A DNA stretch of 64,000 nt from Riptortus pedestris (taxonomy: Eukaryota; Arthropoda; Insecta; Hemiptera; Alydidae), in contig CM032229.1 of assembly GCA_019009955.1 (NCBI GenBank), positions 144,442,501-144,506,500 of the forward strand, read 5' to 3'. Position numbers and translations under genes: made by a program. Position 1 is the first letter of the stretch. Every line of letters begins with the position of its first letter. Below the pieces are notes generated by a model, which did no database searches, had not been told where the DNA came from, and was given only the letters and a program-made list of their open reading frames with translations. Shown piece after piece: positions 26,660 through 38,864 of the stretch.

Positions 26660-29580
26660 ACTTCAATTTTTGTTCTCCTTGTTGACTTCATTTCTATACT
26701 AGTCTTTTTGTAGACTTCACTTCTGCTCTAGTCCTCCTTGTAGACTCCACTTCTATATTAGTCCTCCTTGTAGACTTCATTTCTAAACTAGTCCCCCTTG
26801 TAGACTTCATTTCTAAACTAGTCCTTTTTGTAGACTTCACTTCTGTTCTAATCCTCCTTGTAGACTTCACTCTACCTTGTAGACTTCATTTCTATACTAG
26901 TCCTTTTTGTAGACTTCACTTCTGTTCTAATCCTCCTTGTAGACTTCATTTCTAAAGTAGTCCTTTTTGTAGACTTCACTTCTGTTCTAATCCTCATTGT
27001 ATACTTCACTTCTGCTCTAGTCCTCCTTGTAGACTCCACTTCTATATTAGTCTTCCTTGTAGACTTCATTTCTAAACTAGTCCTTTTTGTAGACTTCACT
27101 TCTGTTCTAATCCTCCTTGTAGACTTCATTTCTAAACTAGTCCTTTTTGTAGACTTCACTTCTGTTCTAATCCTCCTTGTAGACTTCATTTCTAAACTAG
27201 TCCTTTTTGTAAACTTCACTTCTGTTCTAATCCTCCTTGTAGACTTCATTTCTAAAGTAGTCCTTTTTGTAGACTTCACTTCTGTTCTAATCCTCCTTGT
27301 AGACTTCACTTCTGCTCTAGTCCTCCTTGTAGACTTCATTTCTAAACTAGTCCCCCTTGTAGACTTCATTTCTAAACTAGTCCTTTTTGTAGACTTCACT
27401 TCTGTTCTAATCCTCCTTGTAGACTTCATTTCTAAACTAGTCCTTTTTGTAGACTTCACTTCTGTTCTAGTCCTCCTTGTAGACTTCACTCTATACTAGT
27501 CTTCCTTGTAGACTTCACTTCTATACTAGTCCTTTTTGTAGACTTCACTTCTGTTCTAGTCCTCCTTGTAGACTTCATTTCTAAACTAGTCCCCCTTGTA
27601 GACTTCATTTCTAAACTAGTCCTTTTTGTAGACTTCACTTCTGTTCTAATCCTCCTTGTAGACTTCATTTCTAAACTAGTCCTTTTTGTAGACTTCATTT
27701 CTAAACTAGGCCCCCTTGTAGACTTCATTTCTAAACTAGTCCCCCTTGTAGACTTCATTTCTAAACTAGTCCTTTTTGTAGACTTCAATTCTGTTCTAAT
27801 CCTCCTTGTAGACTTCATTTCTAAACTAGTCCTCCTTGTAGACTTCATTTCTAAACTAGTCCTTTTTGTAGACTTCACTTCTGTTCTAGTCCTCCTTGTA
27901 GACTTCACTTCTATACTAGTCCTTTTTGTAGACTTCACTTCTGTTCTAGTCCTCCTTGTAGACTTCACTTCTGTTCTAATCCTCCTTGTAGACTTCATTT
28001 CTAAACTAGTCCTTTTTGTAGACTTCACTTCTGTTCTAATCCTCCTTGTAGACTTCATTTCTAAACTAGTCCTCCTTGTAGACTTCATTTCTAAACTAGT
28101 CCTTTTTGTAGACTTCACTTCTGTTCTAGTCCTCCTTGTAGACTTCATTTCTAAACTAGTCCCCCTTGTAGACTTCATTTCTAAACTAGTCCTTTTTGTA
28201 GACTTCACTTCTGTTCTAATCCTCCTTGTAGACTTCATTTCTAAACTAGTCCTTTTTGTAGACTTCACTTCTGTTCTAATCCTCCTTGTAGACTTCATTT
28301 CTGTTCTAATCCTCCTTGTAGACTTCATTTCTAAAGTAGTCCTTTTTGTAGACTTCACTTCTGTTCTAATCCTCCTTGTAGACTTCATTTCTAAACTAGT
28401 CCTTTTTGTAGACTTCACTTCTGTTCTAATCCTCCTTGTAGACTTCATTTCTAAAGTAGTCCTTTTTGTAGACTTCACTTCTGTTCTAATCCTCCTTGTA
28501 GACTTCACTTCTGCTCTAGTCCTCCTTGTAGACTTCATTTCTAAACTAGTCCCCCTTGTAGACTTCATTTCTAAACTAGTCCTTTTTGTAGACTTCACTT
28601 CTGTTCTAATCCTCCTTGTAGACTTCATTTCTAAACTAGTCCTTTTTGTAGACTTCACTTCTGTTCTAATCCTCCTTGTAGACTTCATTTCTGTTCTAAT
28701 CCTCCTTGTAGACTTCATTTCTAAAGTAGTCCTTTTTGTAGACTTCACTTCTGTTCTAATCCTCATTGTAGACTTCATTTCTAAACTAGTCCTTTTTGTA
28801 GACTTCACTTCTGTTCTAATCCTCCTTGTAGACTTCATTTCTGTTCTAATCCTCCTTGTAGACTTCATTTCTAAACTAGTCCTTTTTGTAGACTTCACTT
28901 CTGTTCCAATCCTCCTTCTAGACTTCATTTCTAAGATAGTCCTTTTTGTAGACTTCACTTCTGTTCTAATCCTCCTTGTAGACTTCATTTCTAAACTAGT
29001 CCTTTTTGTAGACTTCACTTCTGTTCCAATCCTCCTTGTAGACTCCACTTCTATATTAGTCCTCCTTGTAGACTTCATTTCTAAACTAGTCCCCCTTGTA
29101 GACTTCATTTCTAAGATAGTCCTTTTTGTAGACTTCACTTCTGTTCTAATCCTCCTTGTAGACTTCATTTCTAAACTAGTCCTTTTTGTAGACTTCACTT
29201 CTGTTCCAATCCTCCTTGAAGACTTCATTTCTAAGATAGTCCTTTTTGTAGACTTCACTTCTGTTCTAGTCCTCCTTGTAGACTTCACTTCTGTTCTAGT
29301 CCTCCTTGTAGACTTCATTTCTAATCTAGTCCTCCTTGTAGACTTCACTCTATACTAGTCTTCCTTGTAGACTTCATTTTATATTAGTCCTTGAAGTAGG
29401 CTTCACATCCATACTAGTCCTTCTTGTAGACTTCAATTCTGTTTTAGTCTACCTTATAGACTTCATTTTATATTAGTCCTTGAAGTAGATTTCACTTCTA
29501 AACTGATTCTCCTAGCAGAATTCAGTAAGTACAGATCACTTCTATACTAGTCCTTCTAGTAGACCAACTTCTATTTGAGT
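26660..29580. repeat. Minisatellite of about 95 units of 30 bp
   Basis: Two alternating unit types share TAGACTTCA. One contains TTTCTAAACTAGTCCTTTTTG, the other TTCTGTTCTAATCCTCCTTG. The basic period is 30 bp, and pairs often alternate to give 60 bp. Outermost units are diverged. Because 30 is a multiple of three, the minus strand stays open for 620 and 205 codons, giving Lys/Thr/Arg-rich decapeptide repeats of the type EMKSTRRTRT. There is no promoter, splice or family evidence for a gene, and it is antisense to GluCl inside an intron. On the sense strand each unit resembles a 3' splice site. Confidence 0.95.
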
Positions 29581-32500
29581 CCTACAGGCCTCTTTCTCTA
29601 TCCACTAAAACAAAAGTTTATTTATAAAGTAATTGTTTATTCTCCTGTAAAAGTTGATTTATTTACAAATATTTGTATTATTTTGACTGTTAATTGTTGT
29701 TATTTCTTCACGAAATTGTTATTTTGTTTACATTTGGTTTATACAAATACTGTTTTCAAATATTCATTACTGGGTTGCCGACTTTTGAAAGTGCAATGCC
29801 CTTAATTAATTTTAGTGGAATACAGTATTTTATCATTCGATCCTTTGATATTAAATCCACAGCCTCCAGCGCTTAATCATTGGGATTATATTTCCTGTAT
29901 CTCATGCTGTATTTTCCTTATTGATTCTCATTATAATAAACACACCTCTAAAATATTTGAATTATGCAAAAAAGTACTCCTATATTTTAATTTTACTAGA
30001 TTTCCATACCTATGGCAAAGTTAAACAGTCAAGGGAGGTTAAGGGTGTGTATACCTCCACATAAAATTCTATATCCTTTGTACAAGCAAGCTGAAAGTTA
30101 AGGGACGGGTGACGGAGATACTATAAAATTTTATATTGTTCATACGGGGACGAAGAAAGCCAATGAAGAAGTGTAGGTAACTAAAAATTCTCCTGATTCC
30201 TAAAGGTTCATGGAATAATTCAAATCTCCAATTATTTTTAATTCCTGGAGTAATAGATGAGCGTTAAATCATATAATTTCTATTACAAATCATATAACGT
30301 ATGTGGGCATAGGAGCTGAAAGCCATTCCCAATGAAAAAAACGACAACTGCTGGTACGTTTTTGTTCTATAGAATTTTAAGGTTTTATGCGATGAAAAAT
30401 GGACATAGGCCATTATAAAGAAATTATTATTTAATGATGTCATGCTCACAAAACTTTTAAGAGCAATGTTGTATAAAGAATTTTAAAATCCCAACAACCT
30501 AAACCTACCAAAATACAAATTTAACTTTTATTAGTTTAATATATGATAGAAAAATGGATTATGTACAGAAAAAGTAATGAAAGTTTTCCAACTTGACTGA
30601 GTGCTCCTATAAAACCTGAAAGGGTGAAATTGTTTCGTGCTAAGAAACTTACTTGGAACAAAGTAATCTTGACATGTAGGTCGATAGAATTAAATTAATT
30701 AGGATGTGGCTAGCTTTATAAATTCAAGAAAAGGGTACACTTAAAACATGTTTCGCAACTAGCGTGTTTCTTAATAAATCATTCTAGACTGCATTAGCAG
30801 TATAGGATTTCAAGAAGATTGCCTCTAACGTACTTGCTACATAACATATGGCTGCTTAATACTATAGGGTGTGCCCCACGGGGGCCCTTCCCCTCCTTAA
30901 ATTTCTTATTATTTGGGGTTGAGAATGGATTTAGGCAGCTTTCTTTCTATTAGTTTTCTAAGGATACCAAATCTGAAGTAAATTTGGATCTATGTTGGCT
31001 AGTATTAATTTATCTTGATTCAAAATGTCTTATTTCAAATGGGAACCCTCTTTTTTTATTTCAAACTCTGATTTTTTTTTTTACATATTTCCTTGAAGAA
31101 TAGACCTCTCTCTTGATATTTTCATAAAGTAAAACACACATAATACTATTCTGAAGCAAGGTTTGTAATACCAAATTACTGTAAATACTCTAAATAGCAG
31201 TTTTTTTATTTATGTAATATAAATGAACATTTATATCATCCCCTGTAATTTCATTTAAAATATGCCCTATTACTTTGAAGTGTTATTTTTCTTATGTGTT
31301 GGCAGTTCAGAATTTATTTTTCTTGTTGTCACTTTTAAACGTTTTTCAGATGTACTTAATAGTGTATTTAGTAATGCTTCGCTTTATACTATAATTAGAT
31401 TTAGATACACTATAATTAGGTTTTATTAATCTTTCAGTTTGTTTCTTTACTAGTCAGGCATGTTTTCTTAACACAGTTCCGGATTATTGGGTATAGTTTA
31501 AGGACTTCAAAGTAAAATATATACCATAAATTCTAACAAGAAACAAGGAAAAGAGCAACTTTCAGTCCAGCGAAAATGTTAGGGGAGTAGCTAATATCCA
31601 TGTTTTATGACTTATAAATTAGTTTTGATTTGAGGAAACCAACTTTTTGGAATGAATGATCAAATAGCATCAATGGCCATTCGGCAATAGTTATCATTTC
31701 TGAGATTATAAAACATTTTGAACGCATTAATTATTTCTATCTACCATATTTTACATTCTTCAATGAAGATTACACCACTCAATTTGCTGTACAGTAAATC
31801 TCCAAAGACCTCCATCGGAATTAAGAAGACCCTATATCGTTTCTTTTGGCATGTTATAATAAATATTATCAACTAAAGTAGCTATTCTTCCATTTTAGCC
31901 CCATTTCCTTTCCTGTTCGAGTATCTAATGGTCCCTTTTTTCTCTGACCCCTTGTGACTTAAATTTTTCTATCTTTCTATTACCAAGTGTCATCAATATT
32001 TCCCCTGCACAAACTCCTGGTATGATAATAGCAAGACTCCTAGTTAGGGAAAATGATTTTTCTATGGCTCACAAATACAAGCCTAATGAACCTAAAATTA
32101 TGGCAATCGGTTCTCCTTTCTTCCTTAAATAACCTCCCAACATTTACAATTGATTCTCGGCTTAACCAGTAAGTCTGCAGAGCAAAGCAAATCCGTTTCA
32201 GTTTTGGCCAATCCCTGACCTGTGAAGACCAAATTCCACTAATTTCATTTCCCAACTTCCTGTCATGCCCTTTCCACCCTCTAACTGTCCAACCTACCAC
32301 GTCAGCTACTCCTCTCTCTCTCTCATCTCTTCCTTACGTCATAACTGGGATGATTCATTTGCAAAACGATATTGACTTAATTATCCTCCTTAACTCACAA
32401 TCCTTTCAGTACAAGTCTCTATCCAAACCAGAATCTGTATTCCAACCCTTCTGACTTTTTCTTATTCTTTTCCAAGTGCCTTTTGACTTACCTTCCTGAT

Positions 32501-33779
32501 GTGAAATATTACCTGGTGGAAAACCTCCCTCCTTCTGGGCCTTGCCAACATACTGGCGAATGCCTATCACTTGAAGACATGTAAGCTACGAGTTACGGTG
32601 AAGTAGCTCTATAACAACTCTGGTCCTGAGTGCAATTTTCTCTTATGACTTTAATGACATGAATTCAGTTTTTTTATCTGACCCTTTTATTGTTGATTGG
32701 CCTAATGCAGAATCCGCTGCACGTCCTCTTCTTTCCCTCGTTCGTTTTGGTGGAATAAGGATTTTCTTTCAACGTAGTGCAATAACAACCCTAATTAAAG
32801 ATCTATCTCTTAAAAGGCTCCAAATTACAAAACTTTACAAATTTATTCTTCTGGACAAAAATGTCCTTTGTGAAGAAATCTGACTCGATCTGTTTTCTTT
32901 TATTCATATTTTAAATCAAAATGTTATTAAAAAATTGATTTATGATTGATATATGAGTTGAATTGAAGAAATTGATATATGAGTAAATATTTGATAATAT
33001 CATAAATACGATAAATATCATAAATAATATGATCTGGCCAAAAATATATTTGTTTTAAATATCGCCAACTACGGTACAATTCAAATGTTTTAAAACTTCA
33101 GTTACAAGCTTTTTTATCAATCCTTCAGAAGTCTCCTAATAGCTTTATTTATTTATCGTGTAATTTAACCCTCTCTTTATATTAAAGTTTGGCTGAGTTG
33201 AACAATTTTGAAGAACATGTCGTAAATAAAAATTTATCCGAATAAAAAGTATTTTATTTTACATACCACACTCCGATTGGGCAGTGTATTTTGTTATATT
33301 TCATGTTTACAATAAAATATAACATCCTCCTTTCCCCCAGTAGATATGGGCTACCCCAGAGCCCAGAAATAATTCCAGAGATTTTGAGAAAAAGGCATGA
33401 AACTCGAAAGAAATTTTGGACTGGGATTATGAAATTTCTTTATCGGACGATACCGACCCAAAATCGTTTGCAGATCCCCCCCCCCAAATCCTGCCTCAGA
33501 AAATTTTATAATGCAGTATTTCAATAGTCTAAGTTCTTTTTCAATAGTCATTGACTATTTTCACTTTCGGATGTGCCATATCCTTGAGGTAAACTCAGAA
33601 AACGTTCACGTGCAGGAACTGAAGTGTTCTAAAGGAATAACATACTCCACCACAAACAATTATCATTATTCATTGTCATATATGCGTGTCGTATTGACAT
33701 AGGAAAGTCTGACCTCAGACGTCAACAAGCCTATTCGTAGTTTGTCATTCCTGGCGATCGGTAGCATCGTCGGGTTGAA

Positions 33780-34290
33780 CCCCGTAGATGAAAATCAAAA
33801 TATACAAGTACTAGAGGCTAGTCAAAATTTGAGAAGTAAGATTGGGGGTTTTGACAAGGTCTATAAAGTACAACTTAACAGACGATTCGTACAACTTTAT
33901 GGACTGCTAAATAGAAGATCTAAACCAAAAGAGAACTAGAAGATCTAAGATTAAACCAATATGGACATACGCAATATAGAAGTGTGTGGTACAACAAAAC
34001 CTTCGAACATCAGACGCATCCAGACTTTCAAATCCAAAGTCCTGCGCACCATAGTAGATGCTCCATATTATATCACCAACCACACCCTCCATAAATATCT
34101 TAATATCCCATTTGTAAAGGATTTAATTCTTCTTAGATTCACAAAATTCCACAGCAGGCTATCCAATCATCCTAATCCAGAAGTCCTAGCCCTTTCTAAT
34201 ACCATCCATATTCCTCTTCACGGCGCCTCAAGATACACCGGCCCAGAGATCTCCTATAGAAGTGTAAAGTGAAGTGATAGCAGTGGCTAT
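33780..34290 (+). pseudogene. C-terminal remnant of a jockey-like reverse transcriptase
   Basis: Fragments in two or three frames match the end of a jockey-clade LINE polyprotein. A first frame gives VQLNRRFVQLYGLLNRRSK (about 33863-33925). IWTYAI follows near 33960 in another frame. A third frame (33961-34272) gives EVCGTTKPSNIRRIQTF, then KVLRTIVDAPYYITN, TLHKYLNIP and HSRLSNHPNP. This is the thumb and C-terminal tail, where a Trp-Gly-type motif is usually followed by 'nAPWYV-n-tLH-dL-iP'. Stops and frameshifts break it. The catalytic palm is not visible. It lies in the sense direction inside the 27-kb intron. Confidence 0.75.
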
Positions 34291-34859
34291 TTTCTTATCA
34301 AGTGCCATTCCTCCTTAGCTCTTGACTTCCTTGCCAGGCAGGGAGAGGCTGCTCTTCTCATTGTAGCTTCTGTTGTGAGTGATGGAGGACGATTGAATTG
34401 TGCATATCACATTACAAAATGCATTTAAATGCAGACTGTAATATTCTTAAAAAAATAATAATCAATCAAAAAAAAATAACGTACAGCCACGTTGCATATA
34501 AATTGCTACGTAATGTAACTTGTTTATTAAGTATACTCCTCTTGCTCTTGTTCTTTACATTATTCTCTGATTCGGATATTTGTATTTTGGCTTTTAGACC
34601 ACAGTACCCTTATTTCTACACTTGCCATTTTGTATGCACTTGGGGATATTTTATATTTAAATATCAGAAAACCAAGTTTATATTTCATGTAATTCAAGAT
34701 GACACCACCGGCGTGTCGTTTCGGCACTAGGAAAACTGCTTAGTCAGCTCACCATGATGGACTTTTTATCTAGAGATATTTAAATCTAATCCGGATATTC
34801 TTGTGGTGTGAGAATGCTGTGTAAAAAGGGGACCTCGCCTTGCATATCTAGTCATTGGC

Positions 34860-35190
34860 TGATGTATGAGTCCCACCTGGAACGATTCGGTTGATGGATA
34901 GGGCCGGGAGAGTGAGGGCGAATATCAGGGAGGAAGGAAAAGGAGAGGGAGAGGGAAATGGAGAGAGAGGGAGAGAAAAGAGCGAGGGAGAGAGAGGGAG
35001 AGGGGGAGAGAAATGGGAGGAAAGAGAGAGACGGAGCGCGGGGAGCCGTAGTAAATCCATCAGGGACTGGCGTTTCAAGCCAGACTGATGATTCCCTCTT
35101 CAGCAGCTCCGAGATTTATCGCGGGACCTCCTCCCACCCCCTCCCCTCCCTTCACCAAAGCATCCCCCACCCCTATTTTCTCTCATCGCC
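34860..35190 (+). promoter_or_regulatory. GA-rich block with a GC-rich flank, possible cis-regulatory element
   Basis: About 120 bp of GGGAGAGAGAG-type sequence (34908-35036) is followed by GC-richer, non-repetitive DNA to about 35100 and a C-rich, CCCTCCCC-containing stretch to 35185. The octamer-like TGCATATC lies just before it, at 34839. The block stands out from its AT-rich surroundings. Binding by GAGA-type factors is a known property of such repeats; function here is inference. Confidence 0.3.
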
Positions 35191-36385
35191 TCATTCTGAA
35201 GGGATAACATTTTTCATTGACGCCACTGAAAAACATAACCTTAACTAAACAATGTCCAATGAGGATCAAAATTCATCCTCTTTTTAAATAAAAAAGCCAT
35301 GAAAACCTTTCTTGAAGGAGTCAAAAACAACGACTTTTCCTTCAATATGTATGTACCAAACAAGGCTGTTTGAGAAACAAAACATGAATTTGTTTTAAAG
35401 AAACAGTGTAACTATAAGATACAAAAATATGCTTCAAACCCCCAACCACAAAAAAATACCTCCAGGGAAGCCTGCCTTATTATGTTCAGGAGTAAGCAAT
35501 GCCTATTCGACAGAAAATTTAATATTTAATCTATTAAGAAATATTCCTCTTTTAAAAATATATTACTTCATTTATGAAGGATCTTTTTGTACGTAAGATG
35601 AGCTAAATTATTAAATAAACCTACAAAATATTTGCCATAAAAATCTTCCAAAAAGTAATTTATGATCAGGCACATAGTCTCTTTAAAGAGAAGTTTCAAA
35701 TCATTTATAAAGCAAGTCATTCTTTAATAGATTAGACTAATAACAAAGCATGCCAAATTAAAAATTAATGTTATATATTTAGAGTGGTATTAAGATTATT
35801 ATATATAATTTTTAGTTTAGTAGATTTTATAAAATGCATTCATAGAATTTGAGATAATTTTATGACGAATGTATTATATAGTTATAAGTGCTATTTAATA
35901 ATATGCAAAGACATTAATTGGCATAACAATAATAATTTTTTTAAAGAAAACAAATTAATACTATTAATATATTAATATTTATTGGAAATCAATATGTTTC
36001 ATATCATTTCTAACATGTAACTGTTCTATTACGTAACAAAAATGTTTTTAAAATTTTACCATAGGGCGGTCATCCTTACTCGAAATTATGTGAAGAAGCT
36101 CAGAAAGAAAACATAATCTGATGTGGGCACTAGATAACTTCCACGTACCCCAGTTAAATAGAATAAACAACACTTTTTGACGCAATTTTAGATAACTTTT
36201 CATGAATGGTTCGATACCAATGCTTTGAATAGGTACGAAGTAATTTGCAATTTTGCAATGCATGGGCTGTTGTCGTGTACTAGTTATGAAAGTTTGGTGG
36301 GTAAGGTCTTGTCAGTTATTAGTCTGCAGTCTGGAAGTAAGTGTTTGATAGTCAGTTGTGCATTGCACAGTGCACGTAAAGGTTA

Positions 36386-36453
36386 TTTTTAGAAACATTT
36401 CGTCATGAGTACAACCTCAATAAGCTCATTTCCCTTAAAGGAAATCTGCTTAA
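36386..36453 (+). mobile_element. Helitron-like element, 3'-end fragment
   Basis: CGTCATGAGTACAACCTCAA is followed by TTTCCCTTAAAGGAAA and CTGCTTA. This is the conserved tail block of the family, with the hairpin slightly decayed and the terminal CTAA changed to CTTA. Confidence 0.6.
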
Positions 36454-36539
36454 AATAATGAGCATCCGCTTCCTTTATTTTTGCAGAAATCTCTGGATGG
36501 AAATCAAGTTAGTAACAAGCGCAGTATTTAAAAATGTTC

Positions 36540-36985
36540 TTTGAATTTCAATAAACCTGTCTCTTTTCGCTATAGCGGCCGCAAGTTTTGTTGTTCATTC
36601 CAGAGCTCGGTATTTAAATGTCGTTTCTTTTCGAAAATCGGGCTCTTTAATGCGTAAGTTTATTGAGTTAACATAACCTTATACAAGAAATCTTATTGAT
36701 AAAACGACGTTTTACTAGTTTTATTTTTACATGATGTTTTCTGGCTGGAATATTAAAGCCGTATCTGTATTTACGTATTTGCATATCCTCAAATAAAATT
36801 ATATCATTAAATATATTATGACGTCTTAAATATATTATGTGATATATAGCTTAAATTTCGTGTCTTATTATTTATATGCGATTATTATTATTTCTAAATA
36901 GTGACAATAGTATTTGGGTCGTCATCATTCCTGTATGTGGGAAATCCGTTTAGTTCACTCAGACCCCTGCGTAAAGGACTTGTGT
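36540..36985 (-). mobile_element. Helitron-like element, internal and 5' part
   Basis: The segment with TATAGCGGCCGCAAGTTTTG and the following 'GCTCGGTATTTAAATGTCGT' matches the internal region after the microsatellite in the 43970 copy. CAGACCCCTGCGTAAAGGAC near 36960-36979 matches the reverse-complement head. It sits in opposite orientation to the adjoining tail fragment, so the locus is rearranged or is two insertions. Confidence 0.5.
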
Positions 36986-37784
36986 ACTTTAGGTTAGGTA
37001 CTCGGAGTATTTAAATATTTAGTTAGGCTAAATTTAGATTATTTACTTTGATTATAGACTGGAACAATAAGCTAAAAATAAGAGTATTAATAATAAAGTT
37101 TAGGCGGGAATATCCCCTTTAAGGGAACATGACGCACACTGCCTATTGTGCATCTAAAGATGAACAAATTTGCCATGCAAAAGTCAAAGGTCAAGCTTGT
37201 AGAACGGCTTGTTACTTTGATGAAGTTGAGATTTTGTAACCAAGTTTGAAGTCCCCGAACTTAATTAAGCATTGAGGTCAAGCCAGATGCAAGCCCGTCT
37301 CTCTTCCACATTTTATACTACAAAAGACAACTCTCCCAACTTAAATTGCGATAAAGAGTTCAAACTAAAAGTATTCAATTAATAGTTTAATTGGCTAAAA
37401 AAAAAAATGATTTCGTTTGTCCGTTGTAAGTAACGACGTTGTGGCTTTTTAATGAAGTTTTATACCTAGATTAATAATTAGTGCAGAATCATTGAAACAA
37501 AAAGAACTTTTTAGATGAGAATAACTTGGGAAAAATGATCTTAGGTTAGTTATAATGTAAATGCATTATCAAAGATCATTATGGTCGGTATGGGCTTGAT
37601 CAAACGGGCCATACTATTTTATTAGGTTTCAGATCAATGAAATCCTTACTCATACATTCACAAATATATCTGCTCCCTGTTGAGAGTATAAATATCCTGG
37701 TTTTGGAACCACATTCAACAGCAAAACCAATCTTGAGAAAAAGAAGAGCCCTGAGTGTAGCGAATGGCCGTCTCCATTTCTATA

Positions 37785-38245
37785 AAAACAATTCGTCACG
37801 GATATTCTGCGTAAACGAAACAGATTTCACAAACGGGAAAAAGATTGACAATATTTATAAATACCATAAGCTTTTAAGTAAATACAGCAGCATTTATAAA
37901 CCGTTTCTATGTTGTATTGCATTCAATTCTTTAATGTTCATTTAATAGAAAGACCACGTTAAAAGGACATGAAATGTAGGCTGGACGTAAGATATTAGTT
38001 GATACTGTTGCTATAATTAAAAATCCCATGAGTAGAAGAGGGTGTTTAATGCTGGCTAGAAATTAATGAATACAGATATCTCGGTTATTATTGGACTTTA
38101 AAAATATAAAGAATTAAATTTACAATAAGATTAATAACTAATCGAATTGCATATGTAATTTTTTAACCAATTCATAATGACGGTTATATTTTGAAAGAAT
38201 AATTAATAAAGACTAGAACTCCAATTCCCCCAGAAATTGTTTAGT
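37785..38245 (+). mobile_element. Helitron-like element, old copy
   Basis: The head is recognisable as TTCGTCACGGATATTCTGCGTAAACGAAACAGATTTC. The internal 'AGATATCTCGGTTATTATTG' and 'TTTACAATAAGATTAATAAC' blocks follow in the family's order. It is strongly diverged and the tail is not recognisable. Confidence 0.5.
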
Positions 38246-38539
38246 TAGACTACATTTAGGACATTAAACGCCTTAGTGCAGCTCAAGGTTCTAGCCATTT
38301 TACATAATACAACCACGTAGGAAAAAATATAGAATAGAATGAGTGGCCTCAACTTTGTATAATTATTTATTTTATGCTATTTCAATTGCTTAACTTACAC
38401 ATGCTTTTTGACGGAATTATTTCAGTTAGCAATAAATAAATTCAGTTTAGGTATTTGTACGATTGCTTACTTAGTTAATGATAGACAAATGAACTAGATT
38501 TGCTCAATTTAAATACGCCTTCTTCACATAAACACATAA

Positions 38540-38606
38540 TTTATTTAAATTAAACGAATTTGAATTATATTAAAAACAAAATTCAAATTCGTTTAATTTA
38601 AATAAA
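38540..38606. repeat. Perfect 27-bp inverted repeat, 13-bp spacer
   Basis: TTTATTTAAATTAAACGAAT (27 bp in full, 38540-38566) is exactly inverted at 38580-38606. A 20-bp direct repeat, GAATTATATTAAAAACAAAA, occurs at 38562 and 38614, the second directly before the SINE at 38635. Confidence 0.9.
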
Positions 38607-38634
38607 ATTAATAGAATTATATTAAAAACAAAAG

Positions 38635-38864
38635 GGGGCTCAGGTTAGCCATGTGAGTTAAAGCGTTGACCTTTATCTCACATGGTAAACCTAGAGTGGC
38701 GAGTTCGATTCTTGCCTGGGCAAAGGAAATTATTTAGTGACGAAATTCATTAAATAACTTCCTAAAATCCCACCCTGGCTAGAAAAGGGTGGTAACCTGT
38801 AGATAACCCGTCCCGATTAGCCTAAGTTGCAAAAAGTGGACGTTAATAAATAATAATAATAATA
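38635..38864 (+). mobile_element. tRNA-derived SINE, copy 2 (best preserved)
   Basis: Head GGGGCTCAGGTTAGCCATGT, B box GAGTTCGATTCTTGCC (about 38701-38716), body inverted pair TTATTTAGTGA / TCATTAAATAA, a second hairpin CACCCTGGCTAGAAAAGGGTG, and a (TAA)n tail. Of the five copies this one has both pol III boxes in their best form. Confidence 0.9.

Noticed and set aside
26872..29348. Two long minus-strand open frames (205 and 620 codons) of Lys/Thr/Arg-rich decapeptide repeats
   Set aside because: They follow from a 30-bp tandem unit that lacks stops in one frame. They end exactly at units with a one-base deletion, and no promoter, splice signal or family supports a gene.
38635..38725. A genuine tRNA gene
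   Set aside because: The head has A and B boxes but no proper acceptor stem pairing or anticodon arm, and it continues into a 140-bp body shared by dispersed copies. It is a SINE.
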